Source of the DNA: Lepus europaeus
Lineage: Eukaryota > Chordata > Mammalia > Lagomorpha > Leporidae
Length of the DNA stretch: 64,000 bases
Reading direction: 5' to 3'
NCBI RefSeq assembly: GCF_033115175.1
Contig: NC_084831.1
Location: 78,005,502 to 78,069,501, forward strand
Shown: positions 34,931 to 45,606 of the stretch, one piece after another
How positions within the stretch are numbered: the stretch's first letter is position 1
Layout: each line of letters begins with the position of its first letter
Program-made: the position numbers and the translations under genes
Notes under the pieces: model-generated
What the model was told of the DNA's origin: nothing
What the model saw: only the letters and a program-made list of their open reading frames with translations
Databases searched by the model: none

Positions 34931-35268
34931 GGGGCTGGCATTATAGTGTGGTGGGTTAAGTCACTGCCTGCAGTGCTGGCATCCCATATGTGTGAGGGTT
35001 CAAGTCTCGGATGCTCCACTTTAGATAAAGCTCTTTGCTAATGCACCTAGGAAAGCAGCGAAGGATGGCTCAAGGTTTTGGACCCCTGAACCCACAGGGG
35101 AGACCCAGAAGAAACTCCTGGCTCCTGGCTCCTGGCTTCTGCCTGGCCCTGCCCTGGCTGTTGCAGCCATTTGGGGAGTGAACCAGTGGATAGAAGCCCT
35201 CTCTGTCTCTGCCTCTGCTTCTTTGTAACTCTGCCTTTCAAATAAATAAATATATATTTTTTAAAAAG
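34931..35268 (+). mobile_element. C-SINE inside the hAT fossil
   Basis: Plus copy: ggggctggcattatagtg to caaataaataaatata. It falls between two transposase segments that are contiguous in related elements. Confidence 0.92.
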
Positions 35269-35815
35269 TTGTAGTTTTTTAGCTCAGGAGTAGGATTGAA
35301 ATTTTTTAAACCGGAATAACCACCCTCATTCACTATTTTCAGACATGAATAGCTTTGGAAATGAGGTTTTACTGCAGCCTCAATAATGGTTATTAATGAA
35401 TCCAGACTGAAATTGCAAGGCAAGGCAGCACTTAGATGTGAAAATTATTTTGCTGTGAAAGCATTTTGACCATGGCTAAATGAATTCCAAATTATTTTAA
35501 ACTTTATACACTTCCCATGTTGACAAAAATTAAAACAAGAAGAAAGCCATTCCCACACAAATTTGTAGCAGTTATATGTGATTAGCTATAAGTATGATTT
35601 CAGCAGCGCTTTTCAGACCTCAGTGGAAGTACATAGAGAATTTCCTTATTTCAAAGTCCATTTAACTGTGCAGTTAAAAAGCTTGTGCCCAACTCTCAAT
35701 TAGAAATGATAACTTGCAATGCAATAACATGGAAAAGGCAGATACCAAGACAAGAAACCAAATCTTTAAGAACTTTCTAAACAATAAAAATGCTCAATTA
35801 AAAGTATATGTTCTG

Positions 35816-36108
35816 GGGCCGGTGCAGTTGTGTAGCATTGCTACAGTGCCCGCATCCCATATGGGCGCCAGTTCGAGTCCTGGCTGTTCCACTTCCAATC
35901 CCGCTCTCTGCTATGGCCTTGGGCCCCTGTACCCATGTGGGAGACCCAGAAGAAGCTCCTTGCTCCTGGCTTTGGATTGGCATAGCTCCAGCTGTTGCGG
36001 CCAACTGGGGAGTGAACCAGCGGATCAAAGACCTCTCTCTCTCTCTCTCTCTCTCTGCCTCTCCTTCTCTCTCTATGTAACTCAAATAAATAAATAGATC
36101 TTTTAAAA
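35816..36108 (+). mobile_element. C-SINE inside the hAT fossil
   Basis: Plus copy: ggggccggtgcagttgtg to caaataaataaatagatc; short internal deletion. The flanking repeat gtatatg supports a separate insertion. Confidence 0.9.
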
Positions 36109-36424
36109 AGGTATATGATCATAGATAAATATTAATATTAAGCAGTATCTGCATAAAAGGACATTTTAATGATTAAATTAGGTAAAATCTCATTTCTGAT
36201 CAGTATTAAGCAATAAATTTTTGCAATTAACTTTGATGACAGAGTAACTAACTTTAAAACTGATTATGAACATTTTATTATGAATTTTATAAATAAGAAC
36301 ATTGTGGAAATTTGTTTTCTTTCTTGTTGTAAAAGTAACTAATATCCAAAATTTTATCTATTTGCTGGAAAAGCCTAAAGTGTCTATTATCTGTCCCTTG
36401 GCAGAAAACATTTGCCAAACTAGC

Positions 36425-36510
36425 CATTGTCTAATGTATCCTAAATATCTAGAGCAGTGACTAACACAGTAGGCACTCTGTAAGTATTTATTGATGACTT
36501 TGTTCTGTAA
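36425..36510 (+). repeat. L2 3'-end fragment
   Basis: Sense L2 tail order: gagcagtgactaacacag, taggcactctgtaag, tatttattgatga. Confidence 0.6.
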
Positions 36511-36571
36511 TAAATAATAAGAGCAACTAAATATCCAGGATAAGATTGCTACTATGCTTTTTCTTTTTTTC

Positions 36572-36884
36572 TTTCTTTATTTTATTTGAGGGGTAAAGTT
36601 ACAGATAGAGAGAGGGAGAGGCAAAGATCTTCCATCCATTGGTTCACTCCCTTGCTGGCTACAACAGCTGGAGTTGAGCCGATCCCAAGCCAGAGGCCAG
36701 GGGCTTCTCCCAGGTCTCCCACACAGGTGCAGGGGCCCAAGGACTTGAGCCATCTTCCACTTCTTTCCCAGGCCATAGCAGAGAGCTGGACTGGAAGAGC
36801 AGCAGCTGGGACTAGAACCGGTGCCCACATGGGATGCCGGCGCCGCAGGTGGAGGATTAACCTAGTGCACCACCGCGCCAGCCT
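36572..36884 (-). mobile_element. C-SINE (older class)
   Basis: Minus copy: tttattttatttgaggggt to accaccgcgccagcc. Confidence 0.92.
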
Positions 36885-37132
36885 CTACTACACTTCTTTG
36901 AGAAATCTACACACATGATGTTCCTACTGCAACACTATTTCAAGAGATCCAGAATTGTGACAAACACTTTTAGTAGTGCTGGTCTTCATTTTCATATTTC
37001 TAAACATCAAAGTATAATCAACTGCATAAGAATAATGAATTTAATAACAGCTTTTCAGGAAAGCAGGCCAAGTGTATTTAATATACGAACTGAAGATAAA
37101 ACATATCCTCCCCAAAAACATGTACCAATTTA

Positions 37133-37516
37133 AGAAATATTTTTATAAAGATTTTATTTATTTATTTGAGAAGTAGAGTAACAGTGAGAGAGAGACAGAG
37201 AGAAAGGTCCTCCTTCCATTGGTTCACTCCTCAAATGACCGCAACAGCTGGAGCTGCGCCAATCCGAAGCCAGGAGCCAGGTGCTTCCTCCTGGTCTCCC
37301 ATGGGGTGCAGGGCCCAAGCACTTGGGCCATCCTCCACTGCCCTCCTGGGCCACAGCAGAGAGCTGGACTGGAAGAGGAGCAACCGGGACAGAATCTGGT
37401 GCCCCAACCGGGACTAGAACCTGGAGTGCTGGCGCCGCAGGAGCCCAATTGGGATGCTGGCGCTGCAGGCGGAGGATTAACCTAGTGCACCATGGTGCCG
37501 GCCCCTCAGAAATATT
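37133..37516 (-). mobile_element. C-SINE with partly duplicated head
   Basis: Minus copy at about 37142-37507 with flanking repeat agaaatatt (37133-37141 and 37508-37516). Its body looks intermediate between the two classes. The head is partly doubled: gctggcgccgcagg is followed by a second gctggcgctgcaggcgg. Confidence 0.9.
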
Positions 37517-37545
37517 AAAATGTTAAAATATATATATATTTATAC

Positions 37546-37577
37546 ACTAAATATATATATTTATATATATATTTAGT
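37546..37577. repeat. 32-bp A/T palindrome in an (AT)n tract
   Basis: Symmetric about the centre except for the two central positions; it starts actaaatata and ends tatatttagt. It sits in a 60-base A/T-only stretch from about 37519. Confidence 0.85.
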
Positions 37578-38539
37578 ATGTATATCTGAGTGTGAATTAA
37601 AAAATAGGAATTCAGATACATTTCCACTCTCCACTCAGTTTGGATATACATCCAGGTCCAGTAATTCTCTCTTTCATATAAAGGCAAGAGATGCATGTGA
37701 TGTGATCTGAGTCCCTTCCTCTTCCCAGAACCTGGCTGGAGAGGAAGCATTTTTCAATAAATACGTAAATAAAATATAATTACCGTGTGCAAAAGGAGAA
37801 AGCAGAGCAGCAATGCGGAGGGTCAGGGCCGTTTTAAATTAGAGTCATCAGGGTAGATCTCATTGGAAAGCAATAAAAACTCAAAGGAGAAAAAATATAA
37901 ATGGCCAATGAATATGGTACAAGAAACCCTTCAAGTCCAGTAATAAAACAAACAAAAGCTAAGGAAAAAAAAAAAAACACTATCGAATCAGCAAATAGAG
38001 CACCAACATAAAAAATAGCCCTTAGGTTCATTCATGTGGTACTAGTGGAAGTGTGGGTTTAAAACATTGCTTCTGAGAGCCATTTGACAATACATAAGAA
38101 AAAGTTCATGGAAAGTATGTATTATGGAAAAAAAATACGCCCAGATTTTAAAAAATCTTTGCATCAAAATAAACATCTTTTAATTCCATTTTTCAACAAA
38201 CTTTTTGAAGCACCAGGCCTCAGACCTATGCCAGGGCAGCTCTGCTCTTAATCTGTTGGCTCAATGGTGCAAACTTCAGCACTAATTTGGACCCAGTTAA
38301 ATCCAAGAGAATAAACGAGGGAGATAAAATCCTAGGGATAATGATATCATCACGCCAAACAGAAAACTATGAGGAAACTGAAACCAATCTGCTCCTCTGA
38401 CAAAACTCCAGATGGCAGCAATCCCAGTTCCATTGATAACTTGTGAGCTCCATCCCCTGTATTTTAAAGATTTGAGGTGACAAACAGTGTGACTATTAAG
38501 ATACCCAAAAGGTTCTATATTCTAGACGGCTGGCGCTGG
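37578..38539. other. Intergenic; nothing beyond one MITE
   Basis: A/T-rich, no gene recognised. The MITE at 38099-38215 is listed separately. Confidence 0.45.
38099..38215 (-). mobile_element. Small inverted-repeat DNA transposon (MITE)
   Basis: Begins aaaaagttcatggaaag and ends acaaactttttgaagcacc. The interior has aaataaacatcttttaattc. Ends and interior match the other copies at 40994, 47878 and 60377. The size suggests a non-autonomous Tc1/mariner-like element; the superfamily is inference. Confidence 0.65.
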
Positions 38540-39105
38540 AACTAGGGTTGGTGGTGCAGTGGGCAGACTCCAGGGTAGCTGCTTCCCGCCCCCTTGGAGT
38601 GTAGGCGTGACCCGCGACTTGCTCTGCCCAATAGAACACAGCCAGGTTGCTGGAATGTGTGCGATGTGTCCGTGATTACATACACACCGTTGTCTAACGA
38701 TTGTAGGGTGGCTGTTTGTGATTGTAGGGTGTGGCTTGCTGGACTTGTTGCTGGCTTTGGGAAAGCGAATTGCTCTGTTGGAGGCTCCCTGTGCGGCACA
38801 GTCACGTGGGAAGGAATTGTAGATGACCACTAGGATCTCCCCCATAGCCAGCGAGACCCTGAACGCCTCCATCCTGCCACTGCAGAGAACTGAATTCTGC
38901 CAACAACCTCAGCGAGCTGGGAAGCGCGTTCTTCCTCTTCCCATTGAGCTGCGATGGAGACCACAGATGGAGACCCTGAGGCGGTGGACTCGGCCCATCT
39001 GTGCCTGGGCCCTGACCCGCAGGAACCGTGACATGACCAATGTGGTGTTTTAAATCTCCCCCTTTGTACGCCTTTGCTGCGTAGCAACAGAACCGGAATA
39101 TAGCG
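38540..39105 (+). repeat. Ancient mammalian-wide repeat, unusually CpG-rich
   Basis: Phrase order matches a placental-wide repeat: cgcgacttgctctgcccaat, gaactgaattctgccaacaa, gagctgggaagcg, gacccgcaggaaccgtgac, then ggtgttttaaat..ctgcgtagcaacag. Many CpGs survive in it. I do not assign a family name. Confidence 0.5.
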
Positions 39106-40065
39106 AGCTGGGAAAATGAAGGTCTCCCCAAAGGGGTGAGGGAGGTGATGAAGCCAATCACGTCGACAGCACCGCGCCACGGGGGGTCTTCTTTCCCTCT
39201 CTCCTCTGTGCACGCATGGCAAGTTCTAACATCAACTGACCTGGCAATTATTTTAGTGCCAGTTTGTCCAAACTAAGTTCCTTAAGGACAGCAACTTTAT
39301 TTTATCCATGTTTTTGTCTCCTCTTGAGCCTTCGTTATATACTGGGTAGCTTCAGGGGAAACAGAGGATGGGATTACTGGCAACCAAAAGCTTCCTTCGA
39401 ATACTTCAGAAAATCACTTACCTTCACTTAACAGGAATAGAACGTTTTCCCCTTAAAATATTCTCTTCCCAGGGAGTAGAGCTGCGCTAATATGGAAGGC
39501 ACTGGCCACTTGAAAAGTGGCTGGTCTCGATGGACATGTGCTATAAATATCACGTTTTCAAGCCCAGGACGAAAACAATGTAAACTGATTTACAACGTAA
39601 GAGGTAACAAATCATTTTACAGTTCAAAAGATAGTGTTTCAGATATATTGGGTTATGCATTATTAAGTTTTACTTGTTTAATTTTACTTTTTAAAATGTA
39701 GCTTGTGGAGAATTGAAATTTCCATGTTGACAGCACTGTACGGATGAGAACCGGCGATCTGCAGGGGCAGGTCCTGCTGAGTCACAGCAGCCTCGCTGCG
39801 GCATCGTGATTCAGCATTTCTCCTGGCAGGTGCAGCCATCTTCCAGAAGAGCCTGTTCCACAGCAAGGAAGCCTGAGTTCCGTACAAATCCAGCAGCGAC
39901 TGCCGTTCAACCCTCCAACCTAAACTGTTCGCTCAGCCTTGTGCAGGCTCCGCTTTGTTTTCGTTTAGGTGAAGAGTGTTATGCTGAGCTTCCTGGTTAG
40001 TTGGCTCTGGATTTTAAATAATTTTGCCCTTTCAAAAAAGGGCAAAAATAACACATCAAGTTAAA
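39106..40065. other. Intergenic, weak L2-like trace
   Basis: 39270-39350 resembles an L2 3' end (gttccttaaggacagcaac, ttttgtctcctcttgagcc). No gene recognised in the rest. Confidence 0.4.
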
Positions 40066-40372
40066 TTTGGGGAGGGGGTGGTGGTGTGCCACAGAGGGTT
40101 AAACCACAATTTGCAATACCAACATCCCATATCGGAGTGCTGGTTCGAGTTCTAGCTACTCCACTTCCAATCCAGCTCTTGCTAATTCGTCTGGAAAGGC
40201 AGCAGACGATGGCACCTACTACCCATGTGGGAGACTAGGACGGAGCCCCTGGCTCCTGGTTTCTACCTGGCCCCAAGCTGGTTGTTGTGGTCATTTGGGG
40301 AGCAAACCAACAGACAAAAATCTCTCTGTCTCTCCCTCTCTGTTACTCTGCCTTTCAAATAAATAACTTTCT
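40066..40372 (+). mobile_element. C-SINE (older class)
   Basis: Plus copy: gggtggtggtgtgccacag to tttcaaataaataac. Its tail adjoins a minus SINE. Confidence 0.87.
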
Positions 40373-40719
40373 TTTTAAAAAAAAACTTTATTTATTTATT
40401 TGAAAGTCAGAGTTACACAGAGAGAGGAGAGGCAGAGAGAGAGAGAGAGAGAGCACAAGGTCTTCCATCTGCTGGTTCACTCCCCAAATGACTGCAGCAG
40501 CCAGAGCTGAGTTGATCCAAAGCTAGGAGCAAGGAGCTTCTTCCATGTGTCTGACACCAGTGCAGGGCCCAAGGACTTGAATCATCCTCCACTGCTTTCC
40601 CAGGCCATAGCAGAGAGCTGGATTGGAAAAGGAGCAGCCGGGACTCGAACCGGCACCCATATGGGATCACGGCACTGCAAGCGGCAGCTTTGCTTGCTGT
40701 GCCACGGCACTGGCCCCAT
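40373..40719 (-). mobile_element. C-SINE (older class)
   Basis: Minus copy: ctttatttatttatttg to gtgccacggcactggcccc, then ataaataaattt. It apparently inserted at the A-rich tail of the plus-strand SINE at 40066. Confidence 0.92.
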
Positions 40720-40763
40720 AAATAAATTTCTAAAAAAGATTAAATTTTAGATAATATATGAGG

Positions 40764-40990
40764 TGGGGCCAGTGCCATGGCACAGTGGGTTAAAGCGCCA
40801 GCCTGCAGCCACTAGCCCTTGGGCCCCTGCACCCGTGTGGGAGACCCAGAAGAAGCTCTTGGCTCTTGGCTTCAGATCGGCTTAGCTCTTGCTGTTGCAG
40901 TCATTTGAGGAGTGAACCAGTGGAATGGAAGACCTCCTACTCCCTGGCTCTACCTCTCTCTGTAACTCTTTCAAATAAATAAATCTTAAT
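40764..40990 (+). mobile_element. C-SINE with internal deletion
   Basis: Plus copy: ggggccagtgccatggcac to tcaaataaataaatct. The B-box to mid-body segment is missing after gcctgcag. Confidence 0.9.
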
Positions 40991-40993
40991 GAG

Positions 40994-41108
40994 GGTACTT
41001 CAAAATTTCTGTGGAAATGGAATTTTAAGATGTTTATTTTGGTACAAAAATTTATTGAAATTCATAATTTTTTCTTAATATGAATTTTCCAAAAATTTTT
41101 AAAAGATC
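40994..41108 (+). mobile_element. MITE, same family as 38099
   Basis: Plus orientation: gggtacttcaaaatttctg, aagatgtttattttgg and gaattttccaaaaattttt. The ends are diverged inverted repeats. Confidence 0.6.
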
Positions 41109-41825
41109 CTTCATATCTGCTGTTTTTATAAGCCATGGAGGCTGTTGAGTTTTTAATACCCACAGATGAATGAAATCTATTTTGTTTTTTCTCTAATCTG
41201 GGCTCCAGACAATTTCTGAAGTTTTAATTTTAAAAAGGCACAGGAAAGTCGAGATCAGGACACTGAAACACGTGACCATCACCACCCTCCTCTAAGGGCC
41301 AGGTGTCACAGCTACCTGTGGATGCTGGCTGCCCAAGAAACTTGTGCTGCCGTGACAGCTGCTGGCACCACCAGTTGTGAGTTCCCCCATCAGAGTTCAG
41401 TCTTTCTCTCCCAGGGCTTGCCAAAGGGAGCCCAGGATCCCCCTCCAGGCCCGCATTTCCCCCCAGTACCTCCATGAGCTGCCTGGAGACCACGCCAGAG
41501 GAAGTAGTGCAGACCCAGGGTTAGCAGGGTGCTGGAGGTCAGGCCTGGCTGTTCCTCCCGAGATAACTTACCCGTCACCTAGGATTTATCCGATGAAAAT
41601 AATGCTAGTACTCCTATCTGTTTCTTGGAGTTAATGATATTAAGAGGGATGGATAAACTTCCACATCAACTAAATGAAAACCGAAATGGATTCTTCCAGA
41701 AGGATAGCTTAGTCCTGTTGTCTAGCAGCAAAAGACTTGCCTCCTATTAAGGGCAATATATTGAACCCCTGGACTACCTCAATTCTAAGAATTTTCAATA
41801 GGATCTTTTTCCAATGTCCTGAAAA

Positions 41826-41879
<54 letters not shown>

Positions 41880-42365
41880 CACAGTATAAAAATATATTTC
41901 CCCAGATGGCCCATTAGAGGCCACAAGCTCAGCTTGGAGAGAAAGAAATTTACAAAGCACAAGGCATAGTCCTATTTTTCTCATGGACCTTATTTAAGGC
42001 AACAGAGTAAGCACATGTAGCAATTGCGAATGAAGGCACTTCATTGCCATGCATCCAAACACCAGGACAAGTGCCATCAGTCTCCTAAGAGCTCTGCCTG
42101 CCTCCAGACCTGCCTCTTGTAGGTCATTCTCCACAGAACCCCCAGCATGATTCTTTAAAGTGGGATTCTGACCAATTTTATTATTCTGTATTATGACCGT
42201 CAATGATTTCAGGATATTTCCCAAGTTCCCGTCAGCAATCAGATTCCTGGCTTTCTTGCCACCTCATTTCTTGTTCCCCCTCCTTTGCCTTTTGTCACCC
42301 AATGCCCAATTGTGAGCGATGCCCTGCCCACAGCCCTCCTGGTTCACTCCTAGCCAGCTTTTAAG
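41109..42365. other. Intergenic; microsatellite and old-repeat trace
   Basis: No gene. 42075-42180 resembles an old LINE/LTR-type repeat (ctgcctgcctccagacctg). Confidence 0.4.
41826..41876. repeat. (TG)n(AG)n compound microsatellite
   Basis: About 10 TG units followed directly by about 15 GA units. Confidence 0.95.
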
Positions 42366-42872
42366 GGGGTCAGCACTGTGGCTAAGCCTCTGTCTGCGCA
42401 TCTCAAATAGGAGCCAGTTCAAGTCCTGGCTGCTCCACTTTTTTTTTTTTTTGACAGGCAGAGTGGACAGTAGAGGGAGACAGAGAGAAAGGTCTTCCTT
42501 TTTGCCGTTGGTTCACCCTCCAATGAAGGCCACGGTAGGCGCGCTGCAGCCGGCGCACCGCGCTGTTCCGATGGCAGGAGCCAGGTGCTTCTCCTGGTCT
42601 CTCATGGGGTGCAGGGCCCAAGCACTTGGGCCATCCTCCACTGCACTCCCTGGCCACAGCAGAGAGCTGGACAGGAAGAGGGGCAACAGGGACAGGATCG
42701 GTGCCCCGACTGGGACTAGAACCCGGTGTGCCGGCGCCGCAAGGCGAAGGATTAGCCTAGTGAGCCGCGACGCCGGCTTGCTCCACTTCTGATCCAGTTC
42801 TCTGCTATTGGCCTGGGAAAGCAGTGGAAGATGGCCAAAGAGCTTGGGTCTCTGCACCCGAGTGGGAGTTAC
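42366..42872 (+). mobile_element. C-SINE (older class) split by a young C-SINE
   Basis: Plus head ggtcagcactgtggctaag at 42367; it continues after the insertion at 42789 with ctgatccagttctctgc and stops near 42872 before the CT tract. Confidence 0.88.
42431..42788 (-). mobile_element. C-SINE (young class) nested in an older SINE
   Basis: Minus copy at 42441-42778 with duplication tgctccactt at 42431-42440 and 42779-42788. The duplicated bases belong to the older SINE, which dates the nesting. Confidence 0.95.
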
Positions 42873-43117
42873 TAAGGAGCACAGCACTGCCAATTTGTGT
42901 CTTTGTCTATCTTGATCTTATTGGTCATCTTTGTAACATTTGAACTTCCTGAAAATTCTCTCCTTCCTCAGGATGGCTTGGGACAGCTTCTTGGTATTCA
43001 CCCTCAGCTCTCTTCTCTTCATGCCATGAAAGGGGCCTTTGTCTCTACACCTGCCTGTTTTCCAAGACTCTACCTTGTGTTTCTTGTTCTGTTCTCTGTC
43101 CTTTGTGACTGCCGGTG

Positions 43118-43129
43118 TGCCCACAGTTG

Positions 43130-43165
<36 letters not shown>

Positions 43166-43433
43166 ATTTATTCGAAAGGCAGAGTTACAGAGAGAGAGAG
43201 AGAGAGAGAGTTCCATCCGCTGGTTCACTCCTCAAATGGCTTCAATGACTGGAGCTGGGCCGATCTGAAGCCAGGAGCTTCTTCTGGGTCTCCCACTCAG
43301 GTACAGGGGCCATCTTCTACTGCTTTCCATAGTAGAGAGGCCACAGCAGAGAGCTGGATTGGAAATGGAGCAGCCGGCACTGCAGGCGGCGGCTTTACCC
43401 ACTAGGCCACAGTGTCGGCCCCAATGCCCACAG
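43118..43433 (-). mobile_element. C-SINE (older class) with 9-bp duplication
   Basis: Minus copy with a T tract of about 30 bases at 43130-43159 and body to cacagtgtcggcccc. Duplication tgcccacag at 43118-43126 and 43425-43433. Confidence 0.92.
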
Positions 43434-45240
43434 CTTTAATAGCCCTTCATGTACTGACTCTCAATATCTAGCCCAGACCTTGCTGTTGAGTTCCAGCTCA
43501 CATATCACTGTCCACTGGACCCATGTTCCAAACAACTCATTATCCCTGTATCCCACTCTGAGGCTTGATGACTCATGAGGACTCTCAGGACTAAGACCCG
43601 CTTTGGCTCATGGCCATGATGTATAGGAGCAAAGAATACAGAAGAAAAATCAGCAAAGGAAAAAGGTGCATGGCCAAGTCAGGGAGAAACCAAGCCCAAG
43701 CCTCCAGCTGTCCCTTCCCAGAGTCACAACAGTGTTAAATCATCTTAAGAGATGCTGCAACGCTCACCTGGGCCAAGGTGTTCAGGGTCAGGTAGGCAGG
43801 CAGCACCCATCCATGCAGCTCACTACTCAGATCCCCAGCCTCACAGGCAACAAGAGGCACTCACCATAAACCACTTCACTGGGATAACTTTACCAGGTCC
43901 CACCAGTCCCGGCTGGTCCAAGGCCTCAGGGATACATTCTTTTCGCAAGGAGAAGTGCCAGGGCTCATGCCAGCCCAGGCCTGCAGACAGAACTTTCTCA
44001 AGCATAATGTGCAGACACCCCAGGTCTGCTGGCTTCACCATTTCCCGCACAGTCTTCTGAAGCTGTTCGTCCTTAAGCCCTGTCATCCATCCCTCTGGGC
44101 CAGAAGTCAGCATGGAGTTTCCTTTAAGCCCAGCATCAAGGCAGATTGTACCCTAAGCCCACCCCCTCCTCTCAGTCACTTCTCACTTGGATCCCTGCAA
44201 CCTGGTCTCATTGCCATTTTGCTTTCCTTCCAGCAACTCTCCAGACTGCCTCCACCCGGAAATCAGAACATGAAGAATGCAACGAAGGTAGTTCAGTCAG
44301 GCATTTGTGATCAGTGCTTTAACAGGGGACTGCTCACGGTGCTCCGACAAGGAGAGACATCAGGCTTGTGTCGCACTTGCACTTCAAGGATTCAAGAGCA
44401 TCTTCAAGCCTTCAGGATAATTCAACCCCTACCCCCTTATCCAAGACCCTTCTAGCCTGGCCCCTGCCTACCCCTCCCACTGCCTTCATTCTGGCTACAC
44501 AGGGCCACTGTAGTTTGTACAAAGGTCATGTGGTTTCACAGCCTTGACCTTGTATGTTGTTACCTCTCCCTGCCAGACAGAGGCACACTTGAGGTGTGTG
44601 TGTGTGTGTGTGGCTGTGTGTGTTGTATGTTCCTGTTCTGCTTGGTTCTGCTGGGGAGTTTCTACATTCCCCTAATGTTTCTCATAGACAGAACACAGAA
44701 ACACATGCAAATTGTGCATGATGCTTACATAGTTCCCTAACACATCAGTCCCCTTGGGCATTTATTAAGCAAGTGTTCTAGGAGAATGTGTTGTTAGGCT
44801 AAGGCCGCAACTTGATTCAATCCCTTCAGAAATTGTATCTGAGGCACGAATTACAGTTAGCAGCTTGGGGGCGAGGGAGGGTTCAAACATCAAAACTCCT
44901 GTGTCCCGGTTACTTGGAGATGGTCTTCCATCAGCCCCAGGGGGACTGTCCTTTCCCATTTACACCCAGGGTACAGGGCTGCAAAGAACAGCTCCCTTTT
45001 TCACTATCACAGCTTCTTGGTTTGTACAATTCGGGCACATGAGCTATAATCAATGAATCCCTGTTATGCAGTGTTTTGAGGTCTGCAATCCAAAGCTACC
45101 CAGTGCAAAGAAAGTCTCGCTGCCACAGGCTCAGATCATGGCCCCAGCGGCTGTCGCAGCTGCACAGCCCTTTCTGGCCCTCGCTGCACAGTCAAAGTCC
45201 ACCGCTGCAATTTATCATGGTCCTTTTGTTTCTTACGGAA
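43434..45240. other. Intergenic with ancient-repeat segments
   Basis: 43470-43560 and 44160-44270 resemble old LINE/LTR-type repeats (gagttccagctcacatatc; cttggatccctgcaacctgg). 43600-43960 resembles an old LTR (gatgtataggagcaaagaat). A (GT)n run lies at 44597-44622. An open frame with two CxxC pairs is discussed separately. Confidence 0.4.
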
Positions 45241-45606
45241 GAACTTAAATTTTATTTTTTTAAGATTTATTTTATTTATTTGAAAGACAGAGTAGACAGA
45301 GTTAGAGAGTTAGAGACAGAGAGAGAGGTCTTCCATCTGCTGATTCATTCCCCAACTGGCCACAACGGCCAGAGCTGCGCCGATCCGAAGCCGAGAGCCA
45401 GGAGCTTCTTCTGGGTCTCTCACACGGGTGCAGGAGCCCAAGTGCTTGGGCCATCTTCTACTGCTTTCCCAGGCCACAGCAGAGAGCTGGATCAGAAGTG
45501 GAGCAGCCGGGACTAGAACTGGCGCCCATATGGGATGCCGGTGCTTCAGCCCACCAGGGCTTTAACTCACTGTGCCACAGCACTGGCCCCAGAATTTAAA
45601 TTTTAA
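45241..45606 (-). mobile_element. C-SINE (older class)
   Basis: Minus copy from about 45255 (aagatttattttatttattt) to 45591 (ccacagcactggcccc). The flanking repeat gaacttaaatttta / gaatttaaatttta has one mismatch. Confidence 0.93.

Larger units (their letters stand above)
32955..36310 (+). pseudogene. Fossil autonomous hAT-Charlie transposon with decayed transposase
   Basis: The 5' part (about 32980-33150) resembles the non-coding leader of mammalian hAT-Charlie elements (gttcatttgcatactctc..aaaacggcagagctgtgtag). Pieces of a hAT transposase then follow in order, with many stops and frameshifts. A BED-finger-like start is at about 33235-33340. SFQRAHSHLSAK is near 33490 and a SSDKMK..ISL-type block near 33580. 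KLEVIEELAAVDS and HGTTTG are near 34540-34590, and LRCVT..GGDKGMCGT near 34675-34720. MSEIEIEHPDFP is near 34850 and an EIFLN block near 35300. More distal pieces run to about 35800, with a doubtful C-terminus to 36310. Four C-SINEs interrupt it. It resembles the GTF2IRD2 tail/Charlie8 group, but the subfamily is inference. It is a dead element, not a gene. Confidence 0.72.
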
